Assembly (NCBI GenBank): GCA_028753945.1
Contig: JAPNXP010000012.1
Coordinates: 248,001-312,000 of the forward strand
From: Hexactinellida sp. DTS-2022
Taxonomy: Eukaryota > Porifera > Hexactinellida
Direction: 5' to 3'
Length of the DNA stretch: 64,000 nt
Both the position numbers and the translations under genes were made by a program. The number at the start of each line of letters is the position of its first letter. Within the stretch, counting starts at the first letter, position 1. The notes under the pieces were generated by a model that worked only from the letters and a program-made list of their open reading frames with translations, had not been told where the DNA came from and ran no database searches. This document shows, in pieces, positions 45,601 through 54,234 of the stretch.

Positions 45601-48351
45601 AATTTTAGGCTTCAGGTCCAGGTATTCGATTCGTCTCTCCAGTGTCTTGTACTTGTCGTCAATGGTGTGGTCATCTGGGACTGTAAGATCGAGTGATGCG
45701 ATAATAGCGAAGGGGTTCTCTTTAAGTGGAATGTTATTCGGTTTGTTTTCTTTCTTCTGTGCCTTGCAATTAAGCCACAGATCTACAATGTTGTCTACTT
45801 CTGTGATGCTACTCGGTCTGTCCCGAAGGAGGCTCTTGTAGTGCTGCTCCGATGATATACGCTTCAATTGGTTTAAAGTAAGTTTGTTCGTATTTGTTAG
45901 AATCTTAAGGTCTTTTGAATATCCTTCTATGAGTTTCGTTCTTTCCTCTAACTCCCTCTTAACTTCCCAATATTCTCTCTTTAACTTTTTTATCTTGTCG
46001 GGGCATTTGGAAGCATTCTTATCAAAATATTGCTTTTTAATCTCAAACAGTGTTTTGGTTTTTACAAGTTCGCTTTCGCTCCTTCCCCCTATCCGGACAA
46101 TATTATCCTCTACCCCCATTATCATTTCTAGGAACTGGTCCAGAGCATGGTTGGACTGTGTTATTGTAAATATCGGGTGTTTGCAGATACTCTCGTCCAA
46201 TAATTTATCGAAATGACGAGCGTTTAATTCTCGTTTTCTAGTTCGGAGCAACATTTTTGCGATTTCAAATCCCACAAGAGTTTTCCCAGTTCCGGGGGGA
46301 CCCTGTATGAGGGCCACTTTCTTTGTGAAAGCCAGCTTCAAGGCTTCGTACTGACTGTCATTCAGCCTCACAGGCGGCGGCCAGTCGCAGAGAACTTTAA
46401 CTCTCTCAGAATCTCCTTCTATCAGGTCGCCAAAGTCCAGCATTGTTTGATCATCGATGTAGTTGGGAGGATCACAGTCATTAGCATGGCCGAGTAGAAT
46501 CGGTGCAAACGGCATTTTCTCTGAATCGATAGCCTGCAAGCAAGATAGGATATGGCAGTAGGCTTCAAAATACACCTCTCTTGACTCTATCATGAAGTAA
46601 TCAGTGTCAAACTTAAAGTGACGCTCAAACCCGTTTTTGAACTTAATGGATATGACACCTGACTTTATGTCTTTCTCGTCGCTCTGTGTGACTACTGCCC
46701 ACAGTGGGTTCTCAAAGGTGGGATAGCCTCTCTCATTTTTCTGAGATATACAGACCAGGGCACCGAACTTGAGTCTCGTAGATTGTTTCCAGTCGTATTT
46801 CTCCCTATCCTGGATACCGTAAGGATTGAATGATATTTTATAAATCATCCCCTGTTGGTGGTGCGTGCTAATGCATTCCAACTTAACATTGTCGTAAGTA
46901 TAGAGTTGAGTCCCAAAGTTAATATCCAACTCCAACAGGTTTCTAATGGCTATCTTTAGTGGGTATACCATGTCTTCTCTTAGCAGTTTGAAGTGAATAT
47001 CGAGATATGTTTCCATGTCTGTGTACTCTCCTTCTCGTACCAGCTGTCTGAGAGTCACATTGCTGTCCGCCTTAATCTCGTGGTAACTAGGGTAGATTGG
47101 AATGCTTCTGAACGGATCCCCATAATCTTTCTCCTCGTCTTCGCTATCCATGAGATCTACCTGTTGGTCTGTGTCAGACTTCTCTCTCGGACAAGACACC
47201 TTAGTTAGCAAAGCGTGCAACTGTACTATCGATTCGTTCTCATGCGGGCCCAATTCGTAATCGTAGCCCTTAATTTCCTCGTTTAAGAGGACGATACAGT
47301 TGTATAGACTCTGGTGCTCCGACTGGAACTTCAGCAGAAGTGTTCTAAGAAGCGCAACTGTCTTATTCAGAGAAGCCACACAAATACTCAGGTCCTGGTA
47401 GCTTATTCGCTCTGTCATGTCGCTGAAGGTTCTTTCTATAAATTTGTATAAGTTGTATTTGGAAGTAATGAATGCCGTGTCTGGTATTTTAGCTAAAATA
47501 GCATTGATCTTATGGAGAGTCTGCGGAGTCACTTTAGTGAAGTGTGGATGTGTTAGTGTCCACACAAGCGAGCGGATATCGGAAATAGGCAGTCTCTGCG
47601 AGTCAATTATTCTATCCAACTCATCTTCCGTCTCAGTCATAAAGTCTATAAGTGCGCTAGGGTCTCTCTCTCTCGACAGCTCTTCGCACTTCGTTAGGTA
47701 CTCGTCGCACTCCGCTCGGGGGGCACTATCTGCGGTTCTCCTTTCGCGTGGAGCCCTGGGGGCATTCTCTCTGTATTCTCTGTCAGTTCTATGCCCAGGG
47801 TAATTATCTGTATATTCTCTGTCAGTTCTATGCCCAGGGTAATTATCTGTATATTCTCTGTCGTAATTATGGCCGTGGGAATTATCTGTGTATCCCCTAT
47901 CAGAGTTTGCTCTGGGAGGATTCTCTTTATATACTCTTTCACTTATATGTCCAGGGGGACTATTTGTATATCCTCTGTCAAGTTTGTCATACTTATGGGT
48001 CGGGAGATTATCTGCATATCCCCTATTGCGGTTAGGTCTGGGGATATGATCATCTGCATACGGTCTGTCAGGGTTAGGCATAGCAGTTCTTCTGTCTCTG
48101 CTATGTCCGGGGAATTCCTCTGCATATTCTCTGGCGCGGTTAGGCCTGGGGATATAATCCAAAAGTACTCTCTCGCGAATAGGTCTGGATACATTATCTG
48201 CGAATATCCTGTCGCCATTGGGTCTAGGGACATTATCTGCATTCCTTCTATCGCGGTTTGGTCTCGGTCTCCGCCCCCCTCCCCCTCGGGCCCGATAAGC
48301 AGGCGCGTCTGACTCGCTGTAGAATCTCTCTCTCTCTCTCCAATCGGCCAT
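42604..48351 (-). CDS. ZNFX1-type SF1 helicase with NFX1 zinc fingers (copy 1)
   Basis: This is an intronless 1,915-aa protein. Residues 1 to about 225 are Arg/Asp/Pro/Gly-rich degenerate repeats, including a perfect 13-aa tandem. A helical ZNFX1 N-domain follows, then a UPF1-like SF1 helicase core (about 680-1330). It has Walker A IQGPPGTGKTLVGFE, motif II VIIVEEAAEVLEAH, GDHQQLRPSNAV, QHRMRPEIS, VTSVDKFQGEENRIVILS and VDNRVCVAFSRAREGF. About six NFX1-type C/H finger modules run from about 1,370 to 1,560 (HGGCGLKCEF, CGHPCMGTCG, CGHPCGHKCH). The C-terminus ends with a shortened RZ-type finger (KCKKGHFYETI...CPYC). ZNFX1 proteins bind RNA, act in small-RNA inheritance (nematode) and in antiviral dsRNA sensing (mammals). 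The closest relative in the window is copy 2 at 56.7-62.9 kb. Confidence 0.92.
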   Translation of the reverse strand: MADWRERERFYSESDAPAYRARGGGGRRPRPNRDRRNADNVPRPNGDRIFADNVSRPIRERVLLDYIPRPNRAREYAEEFPGHSRDRRTAMPNPDRPYADDHIPRPNRNRGYADNLPTHKYDKLDRGYTNSPPGHISERVYKENPPRANSDRGYTDNSHGHNYDREYTDNYPGHRTDREYTDNYPGHRTDREYRENAPRAPRERRTADSAPRAECDEYLTKCEELSRERDPSALIDFMTETEDELDRIIDSQRLPISDIRSLVWTLTHPHFTKVTPQTLHKINAILAKIPDTAFITSKYNLYKFIERTFSDMTERISYQDLSICVASLNKTVALLRTLLLKFQSEHQSLYNCIVLLNEEIKGYDYELGPHENESIVQLHALLTKVSCPREKSDTDQQVDLMDSEDEEKDYGDPFRSIPIYPSYHEIKADSNVTLRQLVREGEYTDMETYLDIHFKLLREDMVYPLKIAIRNLLELDINFGTQLYTYDNVKLECISTHHQQGMIYKISFNPYGIQDREKYDWKQSTRLKFGALVCISQKNERGYPTFENPLWAVVTQSDEKDIKSGVISIKFKNGFERHFKFDTDYFMIESREVYFEAYCHILSCLQAIDSEKMPFAPILLGHANDCDPPNYIDDQTMLDFGDLIEGDSERVKVLCDWPPPVRLNDSQYEALKLAFTKKVALIQGPPGTGKTLVGFEIAKMLLRTRKRELNARHFDKLLDESICKHPIFTITQSNHALDQFLEMIMGVEDNIVRIGGRSESELVKTKTLFEIKKQYFDKNASKCPDKIKKLKREYWEVKRELEERTKLIEGYSKDLKILTNTNKLTLNQLKRISSEQHYKSLLRDRPSSITEVDNIVDLWLNCKAQKKENKPNNIPLKENPFAIIASLDLTVPDDHTIDDKYKTLERRIEYLDLKPKIDSANKDIEPVQATAHISVRRKFGLYDNEELEEWYDIEPDFEDLYLEPEYETRNEYLGEQDKETLFEAVKNFKEALETVELDTTIPESILKATNVWELSQEDREVLFKYWVELIVNTTGLVMKSCAEEYLARTKDLEAISNGVDLYYLESAAVIGMTTTGAAKNSKLLSQLKPRVIIVEEAAEVLEAHILTSLCSSVEHLIMIGDHQQLRPSNAVFSLAKMYNLNLSLFERLVINGVQHVTLNCQHRMRPEISKVMKIIYPVLTDHDKVKEYPSVRGVTKNTFFISHDHLEDDLIQDTTSRSNTHEAKMVVQLTLYLLKQGYEQSEITLLTFYNGQKHLLNTLLEDKIQNHDIRVTSVDKFQGEENRIVILSVVRGNERDYIGHCAVDNRVCVAFSRAREGFFVIGNEQRLRIAGRNTASKLWNKILSCFKDSDSIGTALPLCCPTHTERITKVSNIEDFEAIKHGGCGLKCEFTLPCSHMCPHLCHPGSHEEVICAINCKNSLSCGHPCPGKCGVDCATIFCTVVLEINAPCGHPIRIACGLIGEESLDYTCGYKCTSVLLCGHPCMGTCGMCSAELHNACPQKCPRALICGHPCGHKCHFPAECPPCVRPCSRACVHSNCTLLCGEICMGCDFEVDIKCQHYSAEGSEPPTCENKCSLKLKCGHPCLGLCAETCPSICRVCSPDHESFKVFFGEEEDENAKFIILPDCGHIFEVSGLDDSFKTLTEGSITSLPRCPSCKLPVSTSLRYHNMVLAVGSNIDCIKETMFVETQEILVRKCSALNSLLTVRASNAISDEISGMLPALKRMLQGANYIRLYPMSELLNIVTNLYNEFPAVLWASCSPLVHFFRCEAFKYFLESRTCFTLEEDSTSITYLKRLYRQCPLYAMFQLTVPKNLTGKDLDLYSELETKFRTLDGTTCSENELNSTLGICEIFLYKLRGKYKQNIPVCHYDPHFRRKIADTSTEWNKCKKGHFYETIQASSSAMCPYCNSINSESI
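47784..47861. repeat. Perfect 39-bp tandem duplication in ZNFX1 copy 1
   Basis: Two identical 39-bp units (47784-47822 and 47823-47861) encode the 13-aa unit TDREYTDNYPGHR twice. Diverged units of the same kind continue to about 48280. Confidence 0.95.
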
Positions 48352-48553
48352 TATCTGCTGTCTCTATTGACTAATAACTGCTTGAATAACCCAGTTAAAT
48401 AACCCAGGGTGTTCTCACTTATCTGATATATTCATATCTTCACTCAACATAGCATAAAAATAAATATACAAACTGATCAGCTAAAACAAATTAATCTGAG
48501 AACTGTGTGGCCTAGTATAAATACAGAAACGAACTTAGTGTCTGGACAAGCAG

Positions 48554-49970
48554 CTAATGCTTAGCAGGGTCTGTCCCATGGTGTATGTGGATAGAATCAG
48601 TTCTATCGGAGATGTACTTAATCACCTTACCTGGCTTAGGATTCTCTCTCAGCAGATACTCAGTTAGATCTACACCTAGAGATTTCAGCAGCTTGTAGTG
48701 CGCGAGTTTCTGCTCGTACTTGGCCCAATCGTTGGTGATGTGAGACTCGTGTATCTCCTTTTCCTGTTTGAATTGTTCTGAGAGAGATCTCTTCTCGAGT
48801 TCGAGCTTAAGCGCAATATCTTTCTTTTTAATCAAAAACGCGTTTTTCATCTGCTCCACTTCCACTTTCTTCTCCAACTCGAGTTTCTGTTTCTCAGCCA
48901 TTAGCTGCGACTCTTCCTGTTTCTGCGAATTAACCACCTCCTCCAGCCTCAGCCTCAGGTTATTGCGGTTACTCACAGCCTGGTCGTGGATGTTCTGCAG
49001 CTTGTCGTCAGCTTTAAATCCGCGGTAAATAACCTTACTGATCAGAAAACCCATTCGTTTCGTGCGGGAAACGAGATTGGGATAACTATCCAGGTTATTC
49101 AAGGCATTTGCGGCATCCACGAATTCCTCATACGTCACTTTAGATAGGAAAGTTATTGTGTCGGAAGACACAGCATTTATGATGTCAGCGATCGGATCAG
49201 CTGTTTGCTTCAGCATCACATTAGCCTCTCTCAGCTCAAAGAATATCATAAGCTTTATACGGATTAGCGCGTCATCTTTCGTACGCGCATCGTTAACATT
49301 GTAGTACATCTGATCAGGAATAATCTTCAGCACCTAATGAAGCAGTAAATTAATATTAGTGGTAAGCAAGTCGCATTTTGAACGAAATTTGCTTGCTAAT
49401 TTGCGAACTCGCTATTAAAATTGACATTAAATGCTCGCTTGGGGACTAAAAATAACTTGCAAATATAGCAATATTGCTAGGCGAACAACACTGTATAATT
49501 GTATTATGGGTACAACATACAGTAAACTTGTTGGCATCGGGCATGTAAGCTGTTTTGTTGTCCTGAAGCGGGCCGTGCCAAGAGAAGTTGTGCAGCCACT
49601 CGTCAGCTGTTGGAATGAAGAGAGTGGGGCCGTACACAACTCTCTGCTGCACCTCACCCGACTCAGACACCTGTTTATACACAACCACAGCAGAGCTCGC
49701 GTCGAGAGCTAGTCCGTCTCGACACTCAACTCGCCGGTGCACAACTGGGTTGAGAAATATAAGAGATGGACCAGGGACGTGCTTCACTTCCCCACTGAGC
49801 TCCTCAATGTAGATGTACTGTCTCTCAGAGGCAGCCGTGGCGGTGAGTCTAGTGAATACCTTCCTGTAAGTATTCATCTCATTCGGGCCTTCTACTATGT
49901 AAGAACGGCCAGAGCCCTTCTCGCTCACCAGGTACTGCTCTCCTGCGGTTATTGTCTTGTAGAGAGGCAT
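48554..49970 (-). CDS. Miniature major-vault-protein-like protein, two exons
   Basis: Exons 49521-49970 and 48554-49333 join in phase 0 (ANKFT|VLKIIPDQMYYNV) to give 409 aa. The N-terminal about 140 aa resemble one to two MVP repeats: a YIVEGPNE block, then QYIYIEELSGEVKHVPGPSL, then VVYGPTLFIPTADEW. The next region (KDDALIRIKLMIFFELREAN to about 250) looks like the SPFH/band-7-like shoulder. A long charged coiled coil (EEVVNSQKQEESQLMAEKQK onward) corresponds to the cap helix, ending LLKSLGVDLTEYLL. True MVP is about 850-900 aa with nine repeats, so most repeats are absent. It may form a smaller shell or ring, or may be a divergent SPFH scaffold; function unknown. It is head-to-tail with ZNFX1 copy 1, 202 bp away. 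Confidence 0.68.
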
Positions 49971-50019
49971 TATTACTCAAAAGAAACTGTGTATAAATTC
50001 TAATTTAATTTAGGGAATC

Positions 50020-50184
50020 CTTATATAGAGCTGAGCTTTGTAGAGTTCAGATTTTTTCCCATACTAAAAGCCCAGGCTTACTTTCTAAAGGTCAATTTCA
50101 AACTCTGGAAAAAAACTGACCTTTCTCAGTGCATGAATACACATAGTGAAAAACTGAACTCTACAAAGCTCAGCTCTATATAAG
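50020..50184. mobile_element. MITE with perfect 31-bp terminal inverted repeats
   Basis: The arms 50020-50050 and 50154-50184 are exact reverse complements. They start CTTATATAGAGCTGAGC and end with GTAGAGTTCAG on the inner side. The 103-bp centre has a smaller AAAGGTCA/TGACCTTT inverted pair. There is no ORF. Perfect arms suggest recent insertion, or selection for the foldback. It lies 50-214 bp upstream of the vault-like start codon. Confidence 0.85.
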
Positions 50185-50197
50185 TAATTTCTTTAAT

Positions 50198-50476
50198 TTA
50201 TAACCAAATAGTATTATATACAAAGTGAAACAAACTGTAGTACGATTGTATTAATAAATTATAATGAAATTTATAACGACAAATAGTATTACGTATATAC
50301 AATTAACTATCTAATGCGTAGAAATATGTGTTTGTAAGAGTACAAGTGAAACACTCCGTCTCGACTTTCTAATACAAATAGTATTACGTATAACAAAGTG
50401 AAAACTGTAGTACGATTGTATTGATAAATTCTAATTAAGTTTATAACCACAAATAGTATTAGATACAAAGTGAAAC
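50198..50476. repeat. Imperfect direct repeats
   Basis: A unit with TTATAAC-nn-AAATAGTATTA, ACAAAGTGAAA and CTGTAGTACGATTGTATT occurs at about 50198-50277 and 50375-50447. A partial third copy lies at 50440-50476 and a short partial copy at about 50275. The spacing of about 170 bp suggests tandem duplication. Confidence 0.75.
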
Positions 50477-50491
50477 AGAAGATTTTATTAA

Positions 50492-51115
50492 TTATTTCCA
50501 ACCGTTTTGTGACTGCAGCTCGATGCTGTCGAACTGAAAATAAATATCAGTTAACATTAGTTGTATTCTCTCCCATTCGTTCCCAACCTCTTCGCTGCTA
50601 TACATTCCATCTACCAACACACTGTTGCTACAGAGCTTATCGAAGTCCCCTAGAGTCCCGGATGCCACTCTTTCTGCTGTGGAGGCTATCTTCCTAAGAC
50701 GGCCTCTAGTTGTGCGAGGAACATTCTCTTCCAACATGCCCATGGCTCCGCTCATCACACTAACGAGATTGGCCCTAGCTAACCTCACAGACCTCTTATA
50801 GTACTCAGTACTATTCAGTGCTACTGGACCTGAGTACTGACAGACACTCAGTTCGTTAACACGGCGGTATAAGGGTACTCCGTCTGGAAATATGAAATGG
50901 CTTGGGTTTGATGGGTTGTTGATATATATGCATTCAAACTTTTGGAGTTGTTCTATGAAGTTATTAGCACCTGAGTCTTCTACTGCAAAGGGACTGTTCA
51001 TTTTTAACTGAATTCTTCGTACCGAAACTTTTCGTATTGTTTTCGAAAGTTCAAGGCGAACGATTGACAATTTTTTATTAAACTTCCTTCTCTGGTAAAG
51101 TAGTTTTGTAGCCAT
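50492..51115 (-). CDS. Orphan protein A (paralogue of orphan B)
   Basis: I do not recognise the family. It is 207 aa in one exon. The first 38 residues are very basic and could be leader sequence, because a second in-frame ATG at 51001 gives MNSPFAVEDSGANN. The C-terminal about 105 aa match orphan B (52744-53373) in order and spacing: EYYKRSVRLARANLVSVMSG; AERVASGTLGDFDKLCS; EVGNEWERIQLM; and FDSIELQSQNGWK at the very end. The region is predicted helical, with a terminal Trp motif. There is no signal peptide or membrane segment. It lies upstream of the vault-like gene on the same strand and diverges from the exonuclease gene (511 bp between starts). Confidence 0.65.
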   Translation of the reverse strand: MATKLLYQRRKFNKKLSIVRLELSKTIRKVSVRRIQLKMNSPFAVEDSGANNFIEQLQKFECIYINNPSNPSHFIFPDGVPLYRRVNELSVCQYSGPVALNSTEYYKRSVRLARANLVSVMSGAMGMLEENVPRTTRGRLRKIASTAERVASGTLGDFDKLCSNSVLVDGMYSSEEVGNEWERIQLMLTDIYFQFDSIELQSQNGWK

Positions 51116-51626
51116 TGATTGTATTTAATTAATTAATTAACTACTCAGCCACCTTATTTATATAGTAAAATGTCACATTATGAAAGTACCAAAACAAAGA
51201 AGTGTTCGTAAATAAGAATTCAGTAAAATACTATTTCTGAAAGCATCACTTCAAATCTCAACTATGGGGCAATCAGTTGTGTGCAATAGCTTTGTTTTGA
51301 AAGCTATCATATACGTATTGAAGTGGAATAATCATACACATATTGAAATTAAAAAATAATCATGAGTTGTATAAAGTTTCAATGGCCAGACAATTTAATA
51401 AAATATAAACATTGCAAGATTGTTTGCACTTGGGCGTGTCACTAGTTAATAATTAATTAATTTTAATCAAGTTAATTCAGGGCATGTGTAAAAACACAAC
51501 AAGACAACAAACTTGCAATAACAATACAACATTAAAACTACGATTGAACTATCCTTATAAAGTTGTTGATAATAAGCAATATAATTGGCGGTGATGTAAA
51601 ACACCCTCATTTTTGTATAAAATCAA
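51116..51626. other. Divergent promoter region between orphan A and the exonuclease
   Basis: This 511-bp, very AT-rich sequence has several AATTAATTAA blocks. It must carry both promoters. I see no gene. Confidence 0.45.
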
Positions 51627-52574
51627 ATGTGGATGATGTCCCTTTCTTACGTTCAGCTAAATATTCTAGAGCAACTAATGGCAACCCGTTGCCCACCAGT
51701 GCAGACACCATATGGATTCATTGTCTTTGACCTGGAAACAGACGGACTCATAGCAAACACAAAAATCGGAGGAGCTTCGGTCATCCCACAGATTCTACAA
51801 ATTGGATTCGCTCCCTTAGAGAAACTAGCTCACCCTATGAATGTGGTTAGTTTCTACACGCAACCCATTGACCCGATCGTGTTTCATCAAAATCTAAAGC
51901 GAACTCAACTCCTTCAAAAATTCTACAAAGAGTACAAAGACGGACATTATTATGTGAAAACCCCAGAAGGCTCACAGACTGGCAAGGTAGAAGCTATAAC
52001 ACTAAAAGATGCAATTGATAAATTCATTGAATGGAAGCGAAACATGTATAAAGATAGCCAAGTATTCTTCATAGCTCACAACGGTATCAAGTTTGATAAA
52101 GTAGTACTAGAGCATAATTTATCCAAACTGAATCTTCTAGACCACTTACAGGGTCAAATAAACCTGGTAGGGTGGGTTGATTCGTTACAGGTAATACGCG
52201 AGCTACCTAATATCCTTCAAGTTCTGGGATACACGCTTCCCAAGGAACTGTCTGTTCTTGACAGGATGTCTGTAGTGATGAAACTCCAACCGTTCGGACT
52301 AGGGAACCTACTACAAGCCCTATCCAGACGATACTCAGAGCTAACCACAGCTCAAAACAAACTCGAGTGGCCGATTTTCAAACTATCATTTCTAGAGAGA
52401 TCTGAAGAGAGCGACGAATGGCTGCACTATTTCACTAAGGAAGCGATGATACATTCCTATAGGTCTCTCGTGAAGAAACTAACTCTGCATAGATCTAGTG
52501 ATGACGTAATGGCTTTGGTATGCATACTGCACCTTCTAAATCTATACCCGACCTTCAAACAGATGGCGTCTTAA
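51627..52574 (+). CDS. DEDDh-type 3'-5' exonuclease (DnaQ/TREX-like fold)
   Basis: This is a 315-aa single exon. All five catalytic positions of the DEDDh group are visible: D35 and E37 in FIVFDLETDGL (ExoI), D157 in FFIAHNGIKFDKVVLEHNL (ExoII), and H288 plus D293 in HRSSDDVMAL (HX4D, ExoIII). A VDSLQVIRELP strand follows ExoII as in DnaQ-like enzymes. No polymerase, helicase or RNA-binding domain is attached. Such nucleases remove nucleotides from 3' ends of DNA or RNA; substrate choice cannot be read from sequence. The start may be the first ATG or the in-frame MATRCPPV at codon 19. It lies between the two orphan paralogues, transcribed away from A and towards B, 169 bp from the end of B. 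Confidence 0.85.
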   Translation: MWMMSLSYVQLNILEQLMATRCPPVQTPYGFIVFDLETDGLIANTKIGGASVIPQILQIGFAPLEKLAHPMNVVSFYTQPIDPIVFHQNLKRTQLLQKFYKEYKDGHYYVKTPEGSQTGKVEAITLKDAIDKFIEWKRNMYKDSQVFFIAHNGIKFDKVVLEHNLSKLNLLDHLQGQINLVGWVDSLQVIRELPNILQVLGYTLPKELSVLDRMSVVMKLQPFGLGNLLQALSRRYSELTTAQNKLEWPIFKLSFLERSEESDEWLHYFTKEAMIHSYRSLVKKLTLHRSSDDVMALVCILHLLNLYPTFKQMAS

Positions 52575-52743
52575 AATGTGAATTTACCTGAATCAATTAT
52601 TATTATTGTACTTCTAAATGTAAAACTTCAAAATGTCTAATTTCTTATGGAAAATACATTGTCACCTTAAAATATCTTCTAAATACATTCAATAATACTA
52701 CATGTCGATATATACCAGTTTTAAATTGGTGCAAATTTAATAT

Positions 52744-53373
52744 TCATTCTTGTTTCCAACCGTCTTCATCAAAAAGTTTATCTACTTCATCAAATCTCTT
52801 GCTGAGCTGATTTACAGATTGCGAAATTTTACACCATTCACTTTCAAGTTCAGCAGAGACAGGCCGTCTCCTGCCCCTAATCGGGTTTACATTTTCTGTG
52901 CATAACTGTTGGAAGTTGCCTAGTGTGTTGAGAGCAATATTCTCGGCTTTCGCTATGAGGGAAGTCAGAACGCTGTGTAGCGTGGGAGGGGGCGACTCCA
53001 GAAGCAGGGAGATTCCTCTGCTACTAATCGTAACAAGACTACAGCGTGTAGCTTGCACACAACGCAAGAAATACTCTCCGTTCCTACTCAGGCATAGGTG
53101 AGGGGGGCGCACACTGGGACTAGAGGCTATACATTGGTCGGTTTGTCGTTCTAAATTCAATATGCTCAGTGGCGTAGGGAGTATGTGTATAGGGGGGACC
53201 AGTAGGAGGTGAGCTGGAAGCTTATAAGGTTCTGTGTCCTGGTAGTCAATAGAAGGCGACTCGAGAGAAGCGTATTCAGTCGAATCGGAATCAGATTCAA
53301 TGTAAGAAGCAAGCAAATTGGCTCCGTTAATAAATATACTTTTCTCCTCTGTGCCAAAAAATAACGCCATCAA
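52744..53373 (-). CDS. Orphan protein B (paralogue of orphan A)
   Basis: I do not recognise the family. It is 209 aa in one exon, predicted cytosolic. The N-terminal about 60 aa are acidic (SYIESDSDSTEYASLESPS) and unlike A. From about residue 60 a PAHLLLVP segment parallels PSHFIFPD of A. The C-terminal about 110 aa carry the shared blocks: GEYFLRCVQATRCSLVTISS, AENIALNTLGNFQQLCTEN, AELESEWCKISQSV and FDEVDKLFDEDGWKQE. A conserved W...I...FD...GWK layout suggests one small helical domain. The two paralogues flank the DEDDh exonuclease, so the trio may be a functional unit; that is inference. Confidence 0.65.
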   Translation of the reverse strand: MMALFFGTEEKSIFINGANLLASYIESDSDSTEYASLESPSIDYQDTEPYKLPAHLLLVPPIHILPTPLSILNLERQTDQCIASSPSVRPPHLCLSRNGEYFLRCVQATRCSLVTISSRGISLLLESPPPTLHSVLTSLIAKAENIALNTLGNFQQLCTENVNPIRGRRRPVSAELESEWCKISQSVNQLSKRFDEVDKLFDEDGWKQE

Positions 53374-54234
53374 GTTTAGACAGAATTTAATTCCAGTAAA
53401 TTCACTAATTTCGATAAAAACGGTTTTTGCCGATAAAAACTAATTGCAATAAAAGCTATTTTTGCCGAATATAATGTTGGCTCAATAATTGCTTGATTAC
53501 AAATATAATTTGTATACTATAGCATGATTTGGCAATTAAAACAGATGCTGTCTACGGCACATAAAATTTGAGGTCATGTAATTAACGAAATGCATTCAAG
53601 GAAAATGCTACTATGCTAGTATAATGGGTAAATTGATTTCAATTTGGAATTTAATGATCCCTAAATGAAAATGTAAGATAGTTTGTTTATATTATAATTG
53701 TAAGCGACTGAGACTCGTCTTAATTAAAATTTAAAAGTACAGGGATATGTACGTATTTCTAAGACAAGCGCGTTGATCATCAACCCAAATAGATCAAAAG
53801 TTATCAAAAGTTAATAATTAATCTAGAATAATCAAAGCAACAACCAGTATCCACTAACATATACAGAAATAGGAGCAGTACGTACAATGATACATATATA
53901 TAAATAGTACCTATAAGTCCGAGTAGATACAAATTGGTTTGATATCTAGCCCTAGCGAGTAGAAATAAGTTCATAATATTTACACAAGTAAGTACTAACT
54001 CAAACTGTAGGGAAGTAGGGGATTAATCTGTGGAGTTCAGAGCATCTATAGAAACATAAAATATATAGAATAATCGGCATAGAAAGTGCTTGATCATTTA
54101 TGAAGAAAAATAACCTTATATTACGGAAAATGACAAATCAGTTTTCTTAGCAGAGAGTTGAGTTCGACAATAAAGCGAGTTAAAAACGCTTAGAATACCT
54201 TGTTTATATAAAAAGTGCTAAACGATTTCTTCTA
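53374..54234. other. AT-rich spacer
   Basis: The spacer is 861 bp. Near 53405-53470 there are repeated GATAAAAAC / GTTTTTGCCGA words close to the orphan B start. No gene is evident. Further septin 3' exons could lie in the right part, but I cannot place them. Confidence 0.4.

Larger units (their letters stand above)
49971..50491. other. Repeat-rich spacer between the vault-like gene and orphan A
   Basis: This 521-bp region holds a MITE with perfect 31-bp inverted ends (50020-50184) and a block of imperfect direct repeats (50198-50476). It must also carry the promoter of the vault-like gene. Confidence 0.6.

Noticed and set aside
47694-48242. Minus- and plus-strand repeat-encoded frames overlapping the ZNFX1 N-terminus
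   Set aside because: Alternative frames of the same tandem repeat; the helicase frame is continuous through this region.
49427-50003. Frames opposite the vault-like first exon
   Set aside because: Shadows of the real exon; they lack any domain.
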